NCBI GenBank assembly: GCA_015680905.1
Contig: CM027378.1
Location: forward strand, 55,949,501-56,013,500
Reading direction: 5' to 3'
DNA length: 64,000 nt
Source: Coptis chinensis
Taxonomy: Eukaryota; Streptophyta; Magnoliopsida; Ranunculales; Ranunculaceae
Shown here in pieces: positions 35,501-47,464 of the stretch. The notes beneath the pieces are model-generated. The model did no database searches. It saw nothing but the letters and a program-made list of their open reading frames with translations, and was not told the DNA's origin. A program made the position numbers and the translations under genes. Numbering within the stretch: position 1 is the first letter of the stretch; each line of letters begins with the position of its first letter.

Positions 35501-36973
35501 AACAAAGTAGCAAATAAGGACCCACCAGGCTACTACTGAGACTCTGCGAATGTTGAAGTTACTTTCATTTTATAAAAATTTAACCTAATATTTGCCAGTT
35601 AGAAGAAGAAACTTGCAAGGCCCTCTTAGAAATTAAGTAAAAATAATAAAAGACCCAATCAATTCCAAGGAAAAAAAGTAAAATAATAAAACACTGAAAA
35701 ATGAAAACTCCCACCAATAACTCACCCCACTCAGAATTTTTACTAATTCGCAAATATGCAATAGAATAGTGACTGACCATTAAGGTTCAACGCAAGAATG
35801 TAAATAGATAATCTACAGACAATTGCAAAATAGCAAAAGAGTTTGGGATTCAATACCTTCTTCAAGGGAAGTTTTAGAGATACAATTATCAACTTTACTC
35901 TCTCCCCATCTCGGAAAAACACCAACAGCAGCAATAATGTTGTTTTTTTAGCGCTTCAAGTTCCTTCGCTGTGTTGGGTTGTTGCAATGCATGAAGTTTC
36001 CTCACAAAAAATGTGATCAAGTTTCCATTCTATAACAATTGATCGAGTTGCTCGTATCATTTCTTTCTAAGATACCGTGAGAGTTTATGTTTGAAAATTT
36101 TCTATAGCTTTTTGCGAAGATCATAACCATCAGTGATCATAACATCATGCTACTTCCAACAATTGAAAAGAGAAAACTGAATTAGGTAACTATTAAATGG
36201 GAGCACTCAGCTCATGTTTAGCAATTGAGAAGAAATAAAGTATGACTTCCTTATGCACCATCATGTTGTTTGCATGGAGAAATTATACAAAGTATAAAAA
36301 AGTCATCAGTGGAACGCAAAACAGTTAAAAGGAAATGTGGTGACACCAACATTAATACATGTCTACACACATATACCTCAAGTTGTTGTATATCATATAT
36401 CTTCAGAAAAGTGTCATAAGAATTTGGTAGACACGGTGGTATATTCTAAAAATTCTTCCTTCATGCAGTATAAGCTCATGAAAAAGAATGGGTGGCGTTG
36501 ACACCAAAATTCAAAATTTGGAACTGGTTGACGGTTTACCTGCCAAAGTCATTGTATATACATAGGTGATATATCAAATGTTGTAATCATGCACGCCTAT
36601 AGAAATTTACAATTCAAGCTTTGCGAAACTTATGAGCGTCAAAACTTATATTGATAAGATCATCAGTTACTAAATTAATCGTAACCAAAAAAGTCCAAAA
36701 AAAATGGTGAAAATAAAAAATAAGCTAAACAAACCTAACTTTTCAGAATTCAACAACTGAGTGGCAATTACTAAATAGGTGTAATATACATGTATGTAGT
36801 TGCTTGGCCAAAACTTTTTACATGACCAATGGAAATTAAAAAGCTTTAACTTTCTATTTGAAAAACGTGAAGAACGCAAAATTGATGAGAGAAAAATGAG
36901 AACGAAGAAAGAAATAATATGAAGTTGGAAACATGAAACTGAAAATTAAAAATGAGAAATTGGAAATTAATGA
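35501..36973. other. Noncoding spacer between modules
   Basis: No gene or transposon recognised. Short frames present have no family resemblance. Confidence 0.4.
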
Positions 36974-37260
36974 GTACCTGGCTGAGAACTAAATCCACCG
37001 TTGTCATAAGCTTTTTTTTTTGTTGAGAACTGTTGTAAGTTTTTGTAACTTGGAGGGGAAAACCAAAAGGGTTAGTGTGACCCTCGATTTATACACCGCA
37101 GGATTGAATCCCAACCGTGTCCAAGGTCTTAATGGCAAGACCAAGGACCTAAAGGTTTGAGCACGAAGGGTTTTCCCAATTAATTAAGAACTTGATTTAT
37201 TTTTTTATTATTGCCTAATCCAACTCATGGCTGTCATCGTGGCACACTGGCACTCATCCC
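36974..37260 (-). repeat. Tandem module 2 (promoter-like)
   Basis: On the minus strand: GAGTTGGATTA, then CTTAATTAATTGGGAAAACC, CAAACCTTTAGG, TATAAAT at 37093-37087, a leader, and CAGCCAG followed by GTACTC at 36974, a good splice-donor match. This order looks like a core promoter and a first, noncoding exon. Confidence 0.45.
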
Positions 37261-38689
37261 GACCCATGTTTTCTCAATCATATGATCATTGACTCTTGCT
37301 TTAGATAAAGCCCATGTGAAACTACTAACCTTATCTTTAATAAAAGTACATAAAAAAATGAAATATTAGGTTATACAGGCTTGTAAGAGAGTAGATGTCA
37401 TTACAATTAGAAATCATAGATTAATATGGGATAGGACTATATAAAGTAGAAAGTTGTGCAATAGAGAAAAATACAACATCAAAGCTTAAAGAAGAGTACC
37501 TATAATAGCGCGGAAACCCATTGTCCCCATATAGAAGGCAGTCTTCAAGGCTGCAACAGAAGCACACTAAATCAGGTAATGAATCAACATGATCACAACA
37601 AAATGGAGTGTTTAATGCAAGATCAAAATAGACCTCTAAAGATCTGTGATTCACATAAAAGTACCCAATCCATGATTTAAAGAAATTAAAAATAAACAAA
37701 TAACAAATAAGTTAGATGGTGGATATTCATAAAGACTTAAAGAGGAAAGGAACCAAAACACGAACTCAAAACAGTTCTTAACTTGACTCAACACCGACAC
37801 GTAGACGTTAGTTAATATCAATAACCCATATCAGATATGTAACTTTTCAATAGGCATCAGAAAAGTAAAAAAATCATTTGGCTTCAAAAATAAGAAATTC
37901 ATAAAAGATAAATAATATCAAACAATTAAATAGATGAATACATAAAGATAAGAGGATTTTTATACATCAATTCTACCCAGACAATAGTACCTCCCTGCCT
38001 ACAACTGAAGACCACCCTCCCCTATGTGATTCCACTACCATGGTTAACGATATAGCCTTACAGAAGCCTTCTCCAAGCTTAACCTTTAAATCTAGTATCA
38101 TGTTGTAACTTGTAAACCAAATGAAAACTATTCTCACATCACTATTTTATAGTTCCTGATTACAAAAAGACAAATGCATAAGTGTCCTACGCAGGTTACA
38201 TGTTAACAGCTCATGTTCCTCATGGCCATTTCCAGACCAAATGTAATTCGGGATACTTCAAATGGAACTGAGGAAAGGTCAGTCATTTCCACTATAAGAA
38301 ACAATTTTCTTCAATTTACGTACCTCACAATTTCTCTTCATTGCAAATTGATATGTTGATAGCAAAGATATTTTTTGCTAACTTCGAAACTTAGTAGTAA
38401 TCTTGGAAATATTTAGATGAGCATTACCTAATTCAATACATAAACCGTAAACTTGTAAATACATCACTGAAAATTTGTAGCTATCTCGATTTTACACTCC
38501 AATCAATAATTACACAAAAAGAAAATGTATATATATATATTAAAGAAAATCAAAAGTTTGTAGAAGAAAAATCATAGATTGAAGAAGATAGTGTAACATA
38601 CATGCATGCTATCCGAGAGATGCGCACTGAAGTAATCATCAGTATAGTAGAATTTCACGGTAATTTAAAAAAAAAACTTTTTGTTGCCA
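37261..38689. other. Noncoding spacer between modules
   Basis: Nothing recognised. A possible minus-strand splice donor (TTATAG then GTACTC) lies near 37499. Confidence 0.4.
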
Positions 38690-38960
38690 TTTGATTTATC
38701 CCTTAGGGTTTTCAGAAAGCAATAGCCCAAGTGAGAGGGGGAGTGAGGGCCAAAAAGAGGGAGACGGAGAACCAAGAGTTTAGTCTTAAATTGGGGTCTT
38801 AATAGCGAGACTGAGAACGAAAGGTTTGAACAAGAAGGGTTTTCCCAATTAATTAAGAACTTTATAATCCAACTCACGGCTATCATAATGGAACTCATCC
38901 GGATCGTCGATTTATACCCCTGAAATCGAATCCCAGCCGCGAGTTAGAAAGCAGCCCTGT
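38690..38960 (-). repeat. Tandem module 3 (promoter-like)
   Basis: Contains the same box CTTAATTAATTGGGAAAACC and CAAACCTTTCG as module 2, plus GTGAGTTGGATTA. The TATAAAT word (38910-38916) with its AATCGA/CGAATCCCAGCCG context is placed on the other side of the box compared with module 2, so the module is rearranged. Confidence 0.45.
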
Positions 38961-39878
38961 TTTGTTAAGTTGATGTTGTTATAAGACCAAGTTTTTGCAA
39001 CCATTGTAGCCCCAAAAATTAATTAAATACATCTTCTAGAATTGGGGTTTTTAGCAACTCTCGCTCGCTATAATTCTAAATGTTTGGGCTTATTGTGAGT
39101 ATACGCTCTAAACATATGCCTGAGGTAACAAACACAACACATGTATTAACGAGTAGAATTAGGAGATGTCTAGTACTCAGTCCCACAAACTTCCTTTTCT
39201 CTACAAATTTTAGCATCCCACCAAAACCACAAAGTTCATAGATATAAACATGTGCATATGTATGTTGTGAAGTACAATCATACCTTAGAACAAGTATACT
39301 GCAGAACCATGAAACAAACAGAAATCAAAAGTTAACCCTAGAATGGTGAATAATTACATATTAGTTTAGAGAGAGAGGATATTACAACGATGGAGAGTAG
39401 TACTAAGATGTGTGGTGGTCAAGGTTGAGATTAATTATTCAGAAACTAAACGATAAACAGTCTGAAGGATATCGATGTATGGGGTAGCAACATCGTTAAT
39501 CTTCAAACTGGTTCTCGTTTATATTTGAAAAACCATCTTTTTCCTATTTTTGAGTGCCCAGCCAAATGAGCAATGCCTAGAAATATGTTGATGTGGTAAA
39601 CTCAAGAACTTAATTTATAGGAATTTGGCTTGGTTTGGCTTAGATTTAAGGCAACCAATATTGCACTTCAACAGACACACACTCAAAGTGTGACATCACC
39701 TCTCCTCCTGATTAAAAGAACTCTCATTCCCTTCTCTCCTTTCTCAATACATAATTAAGCTATCACTCAAGTACTCAACTCTCAAATTGAAAAATGGCCA
39801 TTATTCACTTCTTGGAGGTTTGGAGTTTAGTGTTGCAATGAGAACCTCAACTTTTGGCTTGAAGAAAGATGTAAAAGA
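38961..39878. other. Noncoding DNA left of the truncated copia
   Basis: No gene recognised. An isolated ATGGCC at 39794 with a short frame stops soon after. Confidence 0.4.
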
Positions 39879-40054
39879 TGTTTTAATGAATATTTCTGAT
39901 AGTCTTTATTGATATAACCAGCAGATATATATACAAGAAGAACCTCCATGAATACAGAAGATCTCCTAGATTCACATATCTAGGAAAAGGTAGTACACTT
40001 ACTAAGATTACAAGATACTTGCTAATACTAAAGAAAGTAACAAATATTCCAACA
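39879..40054 (-). repeat. 3' LTR of the truncated copia
   Basis: A 176-bp segment bounded by TG...CA; on the minus strand it begins TGTTGGAATATT right after the purine-rich GAGGGAGGG tract (40055-40068). Outer ends are an imperfect inverted repeat. Contains TATATATAT near 39929-39940. Confidence 0.75.
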
Positions 40055-40069
40055 CCCTCCCTCAAGTTG

Positions 40070-41560
40070 GTGCGTGGATATCGTACATGCCCAACTTGAC
40101 AAGAGAGTCAATAGACACCTTGCTAGCCACTGCTTTAGTAGGACATCTGCTAGTTGGTCTTCAGACTTTACAAATGGAAAAGTAATAATTCCAGCTTCAA
40201 GTTTCTCTTTGATAAAATGTCTATCAATCTCCACATGCTTCATTCGATCATGTTGAACAGGATTATGAGCTATCTCTATAGCTGACGTATTGTTACAATA
40301 CATATTCATTTTCTGGTTTAAAACCCAAGTCCTTCAACAAAGTTCTCAACCACAGCAACTCACATACCCCATATGCCATACCTCTATATTCAGCTTCAGC
40401 ACTTGATCTTGATACTACTGCCTGTTTTTTACTCCTCCAAGTCACAAGGTTTCTACCTACAAAAGTGAAGTATCCTGAGGTAGACCTTCTGTTGTCGGCT
40501 GAACCTGCCCAATCTGCATCAGTGTAGCCTTCTACTTTTAGGTGATCATTAGTTGAGAACAATAAGCCTTTACCTGGAGCAGATTTCAAATATCTCAATA
40601 TGTGTTCTACAACATCCATATGAGGTTTATGTGGGTCATGCATGAATTGACTCACGACACTAATTGCATATGCAATATCTGGCCTGGTATGCGATAAATA
40701 GATCAGTTTCCCTACAAGCTTCTAATATCTCCCCTTATCGGTTGGAGTTGCATTCAAACACAGAAACAGCTTGTGGTTATGCTTAATGGGAGTATCAATT
40801 GGCTTACATCCGAGCATTCCCATCTCAGATAATAAATCAAGAATATATTTCGGCTGGGATAAGAAAATACCATTTTTTGATCGGGCTACCTCAATCCCAA
40901 TGAAATATTTAAGGTCTCCAAGCTATTTCATTTTAAATTCAGAAGCCAGATACTATTGTAAACTAGAAATCTCCTCATGACCATCACCTGTCAACACCAT
41001 ATCATCAACATAGATAATCAAAGCAGTGATTTTACCTCTTATGTGTTTTAAAAACAAAGTGTGATCCGAGTTGCTTTGTTTGTAGCCGAACTTCTTCATA
41101 GACTTTGTGAACCTGCCAAACCAAGCTCTTGGGGACTGTTTTAACCCATACAATGCCTTCTTTAGTTTACAGACCATTGTTGTATCTGAGTATTCTAGTA
41201 TACCTGGGGGAGGATCCATATATACTTCTTTAGTAAGATCTCCATGCAAGAAAGCATTTTTTACATCAAACTGAAGAAGAGTCCAATCTTTATTAGCTGC
41301 CAATGGCAAAAGTACTCTCACAGTATTGAGTTTAGCAACCGGTGCAAAAGTTTCTTGATAATCTACACCATAAGATTGTGTATACCCTTTTGCAACCAGT
41401 CGAGCTTTGTATCTCTCAATAACCCCATCTGCTTTGAGCTTGACTATAAATACCCATCTGCACCCCCACTGTCTTCTTTCCCTTTGGTAAGATTACAAGT
41501 TCCCAAGTGGTATTCTTTTTTAGTGCTGTCATTTCTTCTGCCATAGCTTTGGTCCATCTA
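40070..41560 (-). pseudogene. Copia RT and RNase H, decayed
   Basis: Right to left: RT blocks QLDVKNAFLHGDL.EEVYM-like (FDVKNAFLHGDLTKEVYMDPPPG), KLKKALYGLKQSPRAWF, and the catalytic IYVDDMVLTGD near 41000; then RNase H blocks YLKSAPGKGLLF, VEGYTDADWAGS, RRSTSGYFTFVG and SSAEAEYRGMA, ending with HFIKEKLEAG and DQLADVL. Stops and frameshifts near 40655, 40950 and 41330 break it. RT copies element RNA and RNase H removes it. Resembles RE/Ale-type copia. Confidence 0.88.
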
Positions 41561-41998
41561 GATCTACTAAATCTCCCTGCATCTTACTAGGAATAGAGAC
41601 AGATGATAACTGGAATACATAAGATGCATATGACTTGGACAACTTGTGGATGACACATGGTTGCTTATGGGATATTTCACTTTAGCTTTAGGATCAGGTT
41701 CATATTTAATTGGTGGTTAGCCACGGTTAGATCGAGGTGGAAGATGATATTGAACTAGTTCAGAATTAAGACTAGGTAGATTAACATCATGAATATTAGA
41801 CTCACCAACATTATGAGTATTGGAACCAACAATAATAGAATCCGGCGATACCTCTAATGGGTCTTTTGGAGAAGATTGGATTAGTAGATCCGTTATAGGA
41901 GGTAATGTACTATCATGGACTTGATCTTCACATCCTTCACTTAAGCACTCAGTGGAGGTTGCATCGACTTCTTCTATTGAGTTTTTATCACTAGGTGA

Positions 41999-43376
41999 TT
42001 ATGGTCTCGATAAATCAAAGACCATTATATCATCATGATTCTGCATTTCATTTCTATTCTCCCCCTGAAGTGAAGAATCAGTGATCTCTGTATAAAAAAG
42101 GTCATGTTCATGGAAAATGACATCCATTGAGACAAAAAAAAATTTAGAAGATGGATGATAACACTTATAACCCTTCTGAGTTGAGCCATACCCAACAAAG
42201 ACACACTTCAACGCACGTGGATCAAGTTTGGTGCATTATTGTGTATGTAAGTGAACATACACCACACACCGGAAGATATAAGGTGCTAAATGAACAATGG
42301 GCAGAAGCGTACAATGATCAGAAAGCACATATAAGGGTCTCCGAAATAGGACAACACTAGAAGGTGTACGATTCATCAAGTAAACAACAGAGTTCAAAGC
42401 TTCGCCCCATAAGTGAGATGGGACATGACCACCAATTAATAAAGACTGAGTGACCTCCAAAAGATGTCTGTTTTTTCGTTTGGCAACCCCATTTTGTTGA
42501 GGGGAATAAAAACAAGATGTTTGATGTAGAATACTAGTCGAATGCATAAAGCCAGTCAATTCCTTTTTGAAATACTCACCCCCATTATCAGAGCGAACAA
42601 CCTTTACAGAGATTCCAAACTGTGTGAGCACCATCTGATGAAAAAGGGGAAAAACTATACAGACATCACTTTTATGTTTCAAAAAATATACCCAGGTCAT
42701 CCGAGTGTAGTCATCGACAAATGTAATAAACCATTCCATCCCGTTATGTGTAGGACGTGGGGCAGGACCCCAAACATCTGAATGAACTAAAGAAAAAGGA
42801 GCATCAACTTTATTATCACTCGAAGAGAAAACAGTACGATGGCTTTTTCGCCATTACACAAGTTTCAAAAGAAAAATCAGAAAGACTACAACCATTAAAT
42901 AAAGATGGAAATAATCTCCTAAGATAACCAAATGATGGATGTCCTAGTCGTCTATGCCAAAGCCAAATCTCGCCTTTATTTTTATTAACCTTATCGTCAC
43001 TCATAACATGAGCTTGTATTCCTTGATTGGACCGTTGAAAACCATCCTCCAAATAGTACAATCCTCTACTTTGTTTACCACTGCCAATCCTCTCATTGGT
43101 ATGGATATTTTGAAAAATACAGTGAGTAGGAAAAAACAAGGCAATACAATTATTAGATTTGGTTAATTGGCTAACAGAGAGAAGGTTATAGTTTAGTGAT
43201 GGAACAAATAAAACATCATGGATAGATAAAGAAGGGGACAGAGGTACAGTGCCAACACCAACAACTAGAGATGACACACCATTAGCATTAGTAATGACTG
43301 ATTTGGAACAACTAGAGGAGAAATGGTTAAATTTATAGCGATCACAAGTCATATGATTAGTAGCACCCGTGTCAAT
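41999..43376 (-). pseudogene. Copia protease end and integrase, decayed
   Basis: Right to left: the protease DTGA..HMT motif near 43355-43375, the LSVSQLTK block, the GAG-pre-integrase region (WHRRLGHPSFGYLRRLFP...CVMAK), the integrase core (FITFVDDYTRMTWVYFLK; VRSDNGGEYF; QNGVAKRKNRHLLEV, giving the D-D-E triad) and CVFVGYGSTQKGYKCY. Frameshifts near 42240 and 42800 break it. Integrase inserts the cDNA. Confidence 0.85.
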
Positions 43377-43440
43377 TATCCAATCACTATTTCCAGTAAA
43401 AGCAATAAGAGCAGAGTTAGATATACCCGGGCAACAAAAA

Positions 43441-44648
43441 TGGGCAAAGAATGACTAAGTGACTCTTCTTCATATAAAGAGTAGACATGACAGCGGAATC
43501 GTTATTGGAATGCACAACAACGGAATCATTATTGGTAGGTAAGTCTGTCATTATGATATAGAACACAAACAATGAACTAGATCAATAGACAAAAACGATA
43601 AGGAAGAATAGGGTAATAAATACAATCTGATATAGTGTAATAAATTGTATTATATGACCAGAAAAAGAAACCAAACAAAAAAAAAAAAACTCTGATTCCT
43701 ATAGTAATGGGGTAGTGGAAAGGAAATCGGAGTTGGTTTGAGTAGTTCGCGAGCTACTCGTTTTATAAGCCCATACATAGTATATAATTTATAATTTATA
43801 TGCCATTTTATACTTTATACCTAACTATAATTTACAATTTATACTAGTTTTAATGTTTTAATTACATTTTTTTCGAGTTTGAGTTCAAACGAGCATAACT
43901 GAACTCGAGCTTGAACCTAAGCTCGAGCTCGAAATGTAAAACGAGCCGAGCTCTAGTTATTAGTAGAACTAGACGAGTCGAGCTTGAGCTTCAATATTAA
44001 GCTCGAAGGCGAGTTCAGGTCGAGCTTCTGCATGTGCGAGTCGAGCTTGAGTACAACAAAACTCGACTCGGGTAGCTTGATGACCAGCCCTAGAGAAGAG
44101 AGCCTTTGCCTTTATCTTCTTATTCCAATTTTTGTTCCTGGAAAAAGAAAGGGTAGCTAGGGGGGTAGGGCATGTGTCAAATTCTAGTGCATTTGATGTT
44201 GTGTACTTGTGTTAAATGATTCACTTTATTCACGGCTTGGCTTGACGAGCCAGATTCTACAACTACTTTCTTTCACTTGATCAAGTCTCCACATTAGGAG
44301 ATTTCTGGGTGTTAGATGTAGAAAATTGACGGTAGAGAAATTGAGAAAGAAAATGAGTATGGAAGAGCGAGTAAAGTAGTAAACCGATCCCTTCCTATAA
44401 AACTTAAAGGGCAACTGAGAATGAGAGGAGAGCGATTTCATTACCGTGCTGGGCTCACTTGGTGTGTTGGGTAATCCATGGACTGGGCTATGGACCTTCT
44501 TTTATAGCCTACCGGGCTTGGACTTTGCGTTTTTCTTAACCTGAGTGCAAAATCTCACGTGGTTACTTATAAGCGTTACTCCTAAGCAAGTAATTTTTAC
44601 ACGTGCACTTATTTACCGTAGGGTTAGTTACTTAGCGTTAGTCCTAAG
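43441..44648. other. Noncoding, with GAGCTCGAG-rich patch
   Basis: 43873-44075 is dense in GAGCT, CTCGAG and CGAGC words in both orientations (TCGAGCTTGAGC, GCTCGAGCTCG), a GC-richer patch in AT-rich DNA. A minus-strand frame at 44226-44441 is not recognised. Confidence 0.45.
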
Positions 44649-44893
44649 CAGGGGCGAGACAAGTGGGTGGCTGGGCCCCCCAAAGTTTGACCCAACATTA
44701 GGGCCCCATCTTCCAGAAAATTAATACACCATTAGTGTCTTTGTGCATTGAGTCATCATTTATACTCTTCTAAACCACATTCTACTCAAATCTATTTTGT
44801 AAAATCAATTGAATATATTTGTTAAAACTATCATTTATGGGCCCCGCTTGTGGAGTTTGACTTGGGCCCCCCAAAACCTCAGGGCCGCCACTA
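44649..44893. repeat. Possible hAT-like remnant next to subtilase
   Basis: Contains GGCTGGGCCCCCCAAAGTTTGAC near the left and GACTTGGGCCCCCCAAAACC near the right. The right end GGGCCGCCACTA abuts the subtilase. The ends are only weakly inverted and no TSD is visible. Confidence 0.3.
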
Positions 44894-45064
44894 TTTGCAC
44901 ACTACAATTTTCCCTTCGACAAGTTTGGGGTTCAATTGACCTGGCCTACAAAATGCAGCATCAGAAATTCCACTACCATTAGACAAGCTTCGAGCATAGA
45001 CAAGAGGGAAAAATCTTTTGTTAGGTAATTCTAGACCACTGTAAAGAGAAACTCCGCTGAAAAG
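44894..45064 (-). pseudogene. Subtilase fragment 2: start of PA region
   Basis: Minus strand GVSLYSGLELPN, FPLVYARS and QLNPKLVEGKIVVCK, the segment between the Asn and PA-domain blocks of plant subtilases. The right end (45048-45064) is the LINE target duplication, also found at 53728-53744. The left end stops within KIVVCK, and the expected next residues (RGNPVQKGEAVKN) are at 8735, about 36 kb away. Confidence 0.85.
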
Positions 45065-45087
45065 GTGATCCAAATACTAGAAAATAT

Positions 45088-46680
45088 GTAACAGTCAGCT
45101 GGGATAGGGTGTGTAAGCCCCTTTCTAAAGGTGGTTTGGGGATTCAAAGACTCATGCACATGAATTCAGTAGTGCTGATGAAGTTGGCTTGGGAAATCAA
45201 GCAGGGAGAAAGTAAATTTGCTTTATTCATGAAAGCAAAATATTTTAATCTAGATGGAGAGATGAGTGAATCTTACAAGCCCACTTCTATTTGGCCTGGA
45301 ATCAAGAAAGTTTTAACTGATGTAATACAATGGGTTGTTGCTATTGGAGAAAAGGTCGATATATGGAGAGACAATTGGCTGGGAAATAAGTGCTTGAAGA
45401 ACTTGCTTAACATTAACTCTGTGGACCTGAAAGGTTGTTTGGCAAAAGTGTGTGGTTTGTTGGAAGGAGATAACTACCACATTCCTGATGCAGTACAAGC
45501 GGTAATGAATAGTGTCAATAAAAGCTCGGCATCGGTACTGAAATGTAGTGTTGATTTTGAAGACTATGTTGTCTGGTGCCTTGACTTGCAGGGTCACTTT
45601 TCAGTGAAGTCTGCATATGAAGAGATTTGGTCAAGAAAGCTGGTGGTTGAATGGTACAAGACTATATGGAGTGGATGTATCCACCCTCGTACATCAGCAC
45701 TAGCCTGGAAAATCATACAAAGGGGAATATCAGCTGATCATTGTATACAACAAACTGGTATTCCTTTATCCTCTTGTTGTCGATTGTGTGGAGCTGAGGC
45801 TAAAACTAACAAACATCTGTTCTGGCAATGCAAGTTCTCAAGATCTAAACAGTTATGGAGCTGGATCAAACAGGTTTATCACATCAGTATTGCCATTGAT
45901 AACCTACAAGACATTTTGAAGCCTAGTCAGAGATGGAGCTCTAGGATACAGGATTTGTGGAAATCTGGTATTGCTTCATGTATAGTGATCGAGCATCTGG
46001 AAAGAAAGAAATAAGGTTCACTTTGATGGTAAGAAACCGAGTCTTGTGAACTGTAAACAATATGTAAGACTACAACTCAAGATTACAGTAAACTCTCAAC
46101 AGGCCACTACTATAATAACCCGCTAGAACTTGGCATTAAAAAAATTTGGAATGTGGCTGTTAGACTACGTTGGGCACCACAAGTTAAACATTGTAATTGG
46201 ATCCCGCCCAAGCTAAATACAATCAAACTTAACACAGATGGTGCATCAATGAGAAATCCTGAACCCTCTGGCATTGGCATCTTCTTCAGAGGAAGCAGAG
46301 GCCAATTCTTTTACACACTCAGCATGAACATAGGTCATGGAGATAACTATAGAGTTGAGTGTATGGCCATCATTGTAGGTGTTGAGACAGCACTTCGGAA
46401 GAGGTGGAGAAAAATCTAGATCAAAACCGACTCTGAAGCAACAGCTCGAGCTTTTGAAACTGGATTGGTGCCATGGATGTTGCAACCTAGATGGCTAACA
46501 TGCACTGAGAACTTGCATAGGTGGAGAATCTCAACAATTTGGAGAGAGGGAAACTTCACAGCTGATTTACTTGCAAAATAGGGTGCCACACTAACTGAGA
46601 ACGAGGCATCTACCACTGATAGTGAACTAGCTTGGTTACAGAAGTGGGAGGTACCTTTTCAGCTTTTCTACATATTTAAA
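45088..46680 (+). pseudogene. LINE ORF2 3' end: zinc-binding and RNase H
   Basis: Starts mid-protein with VSWDRVCKP.SKGGLGI, the block after the RT domain in plant L1-type LINEs. The zf-RVT region follows: GHFSVKSAYEEIW, WKTIWSGCIHPRTSALAWKI-like, and CCRLCGAEAKTNKHLFWQC. After a frameshift near 46010 comes an RNase H-like domain: IKLNTDGASMRNPEPSGIG, NYRVECMAIIVGVETAL, then, past a stop at 46418, IKTDSEATARAF and WREGNFTADLLAK. Inactive. The copia inserted 70-80 bp after the end of similarity. Confidence 0.88.
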
Positions 46681-46747
46681 TTGATACACCATACTCCTTT
46701 ATGGTTATAGTCATGATCAAAGTAGGATCATGAAATAGGGGCCAACA

Positions 46748-47342
46748 TGTTGGAGTTATCCCTCACATGAGGAGAAAAAGGAGTTCAGTTTGCGTGGAGA
46801 AGCTTGAGCGAGCCCGCGCCCATGCCATGGACAACTTACAGTACTTTGAGGGCGCACTTGCTCGACATTTGCCTTGCCAAGAGCGTGCCCGCACCCATGC
46901 CTATTTTCGACAGAATTCTATTTTTGTGGAACCATGAGTTTGCAATATAAGGTTTGGATTTTTGGCAAAACCTAACACGAAAAGCACACATAACACAGAA
47001 AGAAAACCCAATCTTGAAAGCAATCAAGATTGAGAGATAACCTTTACAGAGAGACAAGTATGTAAAGAAACATGACTGATCTAGTAAGGTGAGAGATTGA
47101 AAGGAGTGATTGTAATCTTCCTTCCCACTTTATAAAAGGATTAGCTCTAGTTAATAGTATCTTTGTGTTGTGGTATGCGTTTTACTTCTTTACATTATTA
47201 TCTGTTGTTAATAGTTGTTTAGAGAGTTGGGCATGTTAGCTAGGTTGTAGTTGATATTTAGAATTTGTCTGGAGTTGAAGTGAGTTCAAATACAAGTTAT
47301 ATGTGTAGTGGGGATCGATTGATATCGGATTAAACCCCAACA
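46748..47342 (+). repeat. 5' LTR of the Tork-like copia
   Basis: Starts TGTTGGAGTTATCCC, ends TTAAACCCCAACA; 595 bp. TATAAAAG at 47131-47138. Near-identical blocks recur at 53002-53644. Confidence 0.93.
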
Positions 47343-47344
47343 AG

Positions 47345-47357
47345 TGGTATCGGAGCC
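47345..47357 (+). promoter_or_regulatory. Primer-binding site of the Tork-like copia
   Basis: TGGTATCGGAGCC, two bases after the LTR; one change from the canonical initiator-Met PBS TGGTATCAGAGCC. Confidence 0.85.
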
Positions 47358-47464
47358 TTGGTTAGATTAACCTAGTGTATTATCCAAATCTTGGTCAGAA
47401 GGTGTTTGACAAAATTCCTGAGAGAAGGTTTGAGTTTAAATAACTTGTAGAGATAGACCATTCT

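Larger units (their letters stand above)
39879..43440 (-). mobile_element. 5'-truncated Ty1/copia element
   Basis: Minus-strand copia pol followed by PPT and a short 3' LTR. Protease, integrase, RT and RNase H appear in copia order from right to left. Gag and the 5' LTR are missing: similarity stops near 43440, and I find no second copy of the LTR in the window. It differs from the copia elements at 1-1029 and 46748-53644. Confidence 0.85.

Noticed and set aside
39784..39870. Possible start of a small gene at ATGGCC near 39794
   Set aside because: The frame stops after about a dozen codons and no continuation was found beyond the copia LTR.
44649..44893. Possible complete hAT element next to subtilase fragment 2
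   Set aside because: Ends match each other only weakly and no 8-bp duplication is visible, so kept only as a low-confidence remnant.
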